A stretch of 6,599 nt of DNA, taken from the NCBI GenBank assembly GCA_016191565.1, contig JACPWA010000014.1:1-6599 (forward strand), read 5' to 3'. The translations under genes and the position numbers were made by a program. Origin of the DNA: Simkania negevensis (GTDB lineage: Bacteria; Chlamydiota; Chlamydiia; Chlamydiales; Simkaniaceae). Under the pieces are notes generated by a model that was not told the origin of the DNA, ran no database searches, and saw nothing but the letters and a program-made list of their open reading frames with translations. Positions within the stretch are counted from its first letter, which is position 1; the number at the start of each line of letters is the position of its first letter. This document shows, in pieces, positions 5,163 to 6,599 of the stretch.

Positions 5163-5632
5163 GTTCTCTTGAGCCTTCTTTAAAGCTCTTGAAATCGCAA
5201 AAAATCCTAAAATCATTTGACTATCAGAAAGTCTATGATGCTAACGAATGGTATCATGGAGGTAAAATCATTATCTCCTATCTCCTATCTCCTCTTCGAA
5301 CAGAGGAGAAAGGGGTCCAAACAAAGTTAGGGATCACGATTTCAAAAAAGTGGGGGAGAGCTAACCAGAGAAACCGCTTTAAGCGGATCGTAAGGGAAGC
5401 TTACCGAACCTTTTTCCCTAACTTTTCTTGCGCAGTTTTCTTAAATGTCCATCCTCGCCCTTCCTATCAAGAGCTGGGATTACATGAGATGATCGAAGAA
5501 TTTAAACGATTTAATGAAAAAATTTGTGTCAGAACTGAACTCTCAACAACAACAAGGGGTCGAGACGACCAAAGGCTATCTCCTTCTGTTAGCGGGAGCA
5601 GGGAGCGGAAAAACCAGGGTTCTAGTCCATAG
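5159..5632 (+). CDS. rnpA: RNase P protein component, with an aberrant C-terminal extension
   Basis: RnpA is the protein cofactor that helps the RNase P ribozyme bind pre-tRNA 5' leaders. Of 157 residues, about 15-122 fit the family: [10 protein letters not shown] (17-26, with the central-cleft aromatic), the strand [36 protein letters not shown] (57-83, including the RNR signature at 71-73) and a C-terminal helix ending near 122. The usual length is about 115-130 residues. The last 35 residues ([11 protein letters not shown]... to SSP) have no family character and come from reading the helicase Q-motif and Walker A region in another frame; the two genes overlap by 119 nt (5514-5632). The natural stop may have been lost by a small indel or deletion: one extra base in the A6 run 5517-5522 would end the protein at TGA 5536-5538. 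The start is coupled to rpmH by ATGA. Confidence 0.9.
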   Translation: MSSLEPSLKLLKSQKILKSFDYQKVYDANEWYHGGKIIISYLLSPLRTEEKGVQTKLGITISKKWGRANQRNRFKRIVREAYRTFFPNFSCAVFLNVHPRPSYQELGLHEMIEEFKRFNEKICVRTELSTTTRGRDDQRLSPSVSGSRERKNQGSSP

Positions 5633-6599
5633 GATTAGCCACCTTATCACCACATGCCATGTATCCCCTTCTTCTATTCTTGCCCTGACCTTCACCAATA
5701 AAGCAGCAGGGGAAATGAAGCAGAGGATAGAGAAAATGATCCCCTCTGCTCAAGCTAAAAAGCTCTTTTTAGGTACCTTTCACAGCTTCTGCATGCAGCT
5801 TCTTCGCACGGAGATCCATCATTTAGGCTTTACCTCTGCTTTTAGCCTTTACGACGAAAAAGATATGAAACGGCTCATGTTGCAGCTTGGCAATGAATCA
5901 GAAGGAGAAGAAAGTACTTTGAATAAAACACTTCCCCATCTTTTAGAAGCAAAACGGGAAGGGCGTTCCATCGATCAGCTCCCTTCTATTGGATCAGAGG
6001 AGGAGAACCTCTTTTTTAAAAAAACCTATGAAAAGCTCCTCATCTCCCTTCGCGCCTATAATGCTCTTGATTTTGATGGCCTTCTTTTTACTACAGCAAG
6101 ACTCTTTGAGCAGTTTCCCGAAGTGCTTGCCCGTTATCAGGAGCGCTACCTGTATATCATGATTGATGAGTACCAAGACACCAATGTGATTCAATACAAG
6201 ATCGCCGATCTTTTAGCAAAAAAACATGGGAATCTCTGCGTTGTAGGAGATGATGATCAATCGATCTACGGATGGAGAGGCGCTTCGATACAAAATATCT
6301 TGAGCTTCCCTGCTACTACCACGATCAAACTTGAGCAGAATTACCGCTCCACACCAGAGATTGTAGAAGTAGCAAACCAGCTGATCAAGCATAACAAATT
6401 GCGCCATGATAAACGGCTCATTCCCATTCAAAAAAGTGGAGATAAAGTAGAGATTTTTCATGCTCCCACCGAAGAAAATGAGGTAGAAGGAGTCATCGCT
6501 CGCCTTCTTGCCTTGCGAGAGAAAGAAAAGCTGCAATGGAAAGAGATCGCCATCCTCTATCGGTCGAATAAACTTGCCCACCACTTTGAACTTTCTCTT
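5514..6599 (+). CDS. uvrD: UvrD/PcrA/Rep-family superfamily 1A DNA helicase, N-terminal half (cut by window edge)
   Basis: An ATP-driven 3'-5' DNA helicase of repair and replication. The frame is open for 362 codons to the window end. Seen in order: Q motif (LNSQQ, 8-12), Walker A AGAGSGKT (27-34), motif Ia TFTNKAA (59-65), GTFHSF (87-92), Walker B/motif II DEYQD (218-222), motif III VGDDDQSIYGWRGA (244-257) and motif IV region LEQNYRST (273-280). All key residues are intact. UvrD, PcrA and Rep cannot be separated from this half, so the symbol is provisional. ATG 5514 is preferred because the Q motif starts seven residues later, as in relatives; GTG 5526 is an alternative, and the ribosome site is weak for both. 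The first 119 nt overlap the rnpA frame. DEYQD in place of the common DE[FY]QDTN form is normal (DEYQDTN here). Proximity to uvrC is not an operon, as other genes intervene. Confidence 0.95.
   Translation, partial: MKKFVSELNSQQQQGVETTKGYLLLLAGAGSGKTRVLVHRISHLITTCHVSPSSILALTFTNKAAGEMKQRIEKMIPSAQAKKLFLGTFHSFCMQLLRTEIHHLGFTSAFSLYDEKDMKRLMLQLGNESEGEESTLNKTLPHLLEAKREGRSIDQLPSIGSEEENLFFKKTYEKLLISLRAYNALDFDGLLFTTARLFEQFPEVLARYQERYLYIMIDEYQDTNVIQYKIADLLAKKHGNLCVVGDDDQSIYGWRGASIQNILSFPATTTIKLEQNYRSTPEIVEVANQLIKHNKLRHDKRLIPIQKSGDKVEIFHAPTEENEVEGVIARLLALREKEKLQWKEIAILYRSNKLAHHFELSL

Noticed and set aside
5994..6584. Reverse-strand ORFs of 66 and 123 codons
   Set aside because: They are antisense shadows of the intact helicase frame.

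Overview
The window looks like chromosome from a member of the Chlamydiota, probably an environmental (amoeba- or invertebrate-associated) lineage rather than Chlamydia itself. This is inferred from protein character: a malate dehydrogenase with chlamydial-type motifs (TGGGGQIAY, PRGPGMER), a cysteine-free 45-residue L36 with the KADPGKGDK segment, and the gene order rnpA-rpmH-rpmJ-rpsN-(membrane protein)-Asp23-uvrC, which I recall as close to that of Chlamydia. No database search was possible.

Layout. 1-382 (-) is the N-terminal third of malate dehydrogenase. 383-746 is a divergent intergenic region holding a 29-bp perfect inverted repeat. 747-2437 (+) is uvrC, broken by an internal out-of-frame deletion. 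2413-3081 (-) encodes a two-helix membrane protein resembling the AmaP/Asp23-anchor type, overlapping the uvrC 3' end tail to tail. 3081-3461 (-) is an Asp23/Gls24-family gene with a premature amber codon and an apparent internal deletion; it has a clear ribosome binding site and a plausible promoter. 3740-4192 (+) is a small membrane protein with a C-terminal GYF_2-type domain. 4262-4709 (-) is rpmJ-rpsN (L36 and S14). 4710-5015 is a divergent intergenic region with promoter-like sites. 5016-6599 (+) is rpmH, rnpA and the first 362 codons of a UvrD/PcrA/Rep-type helicase, packed with overlaps.

Function. The right half is translation and RNA processing (L34, RNase P protein, L36, S14) followed by a repair/replication helicase. 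The left half is central metabolism (Mdh), excision repair (UvrC) and an envelope-associated Asp23/membrane-anchor pair. The most notable observation is that two of these genes, uvrC and the Asp23 gene, carry internal deletions in conserved domains, while the ribosomal genes are intact. In addition, rnpA runs 119 nt into the helicase gene in another frame. This is either recent gene decay or sequence/assembly error. I see no phage, CRISPR, transposase, tRNA or rRNA, and no convincing new biological system.
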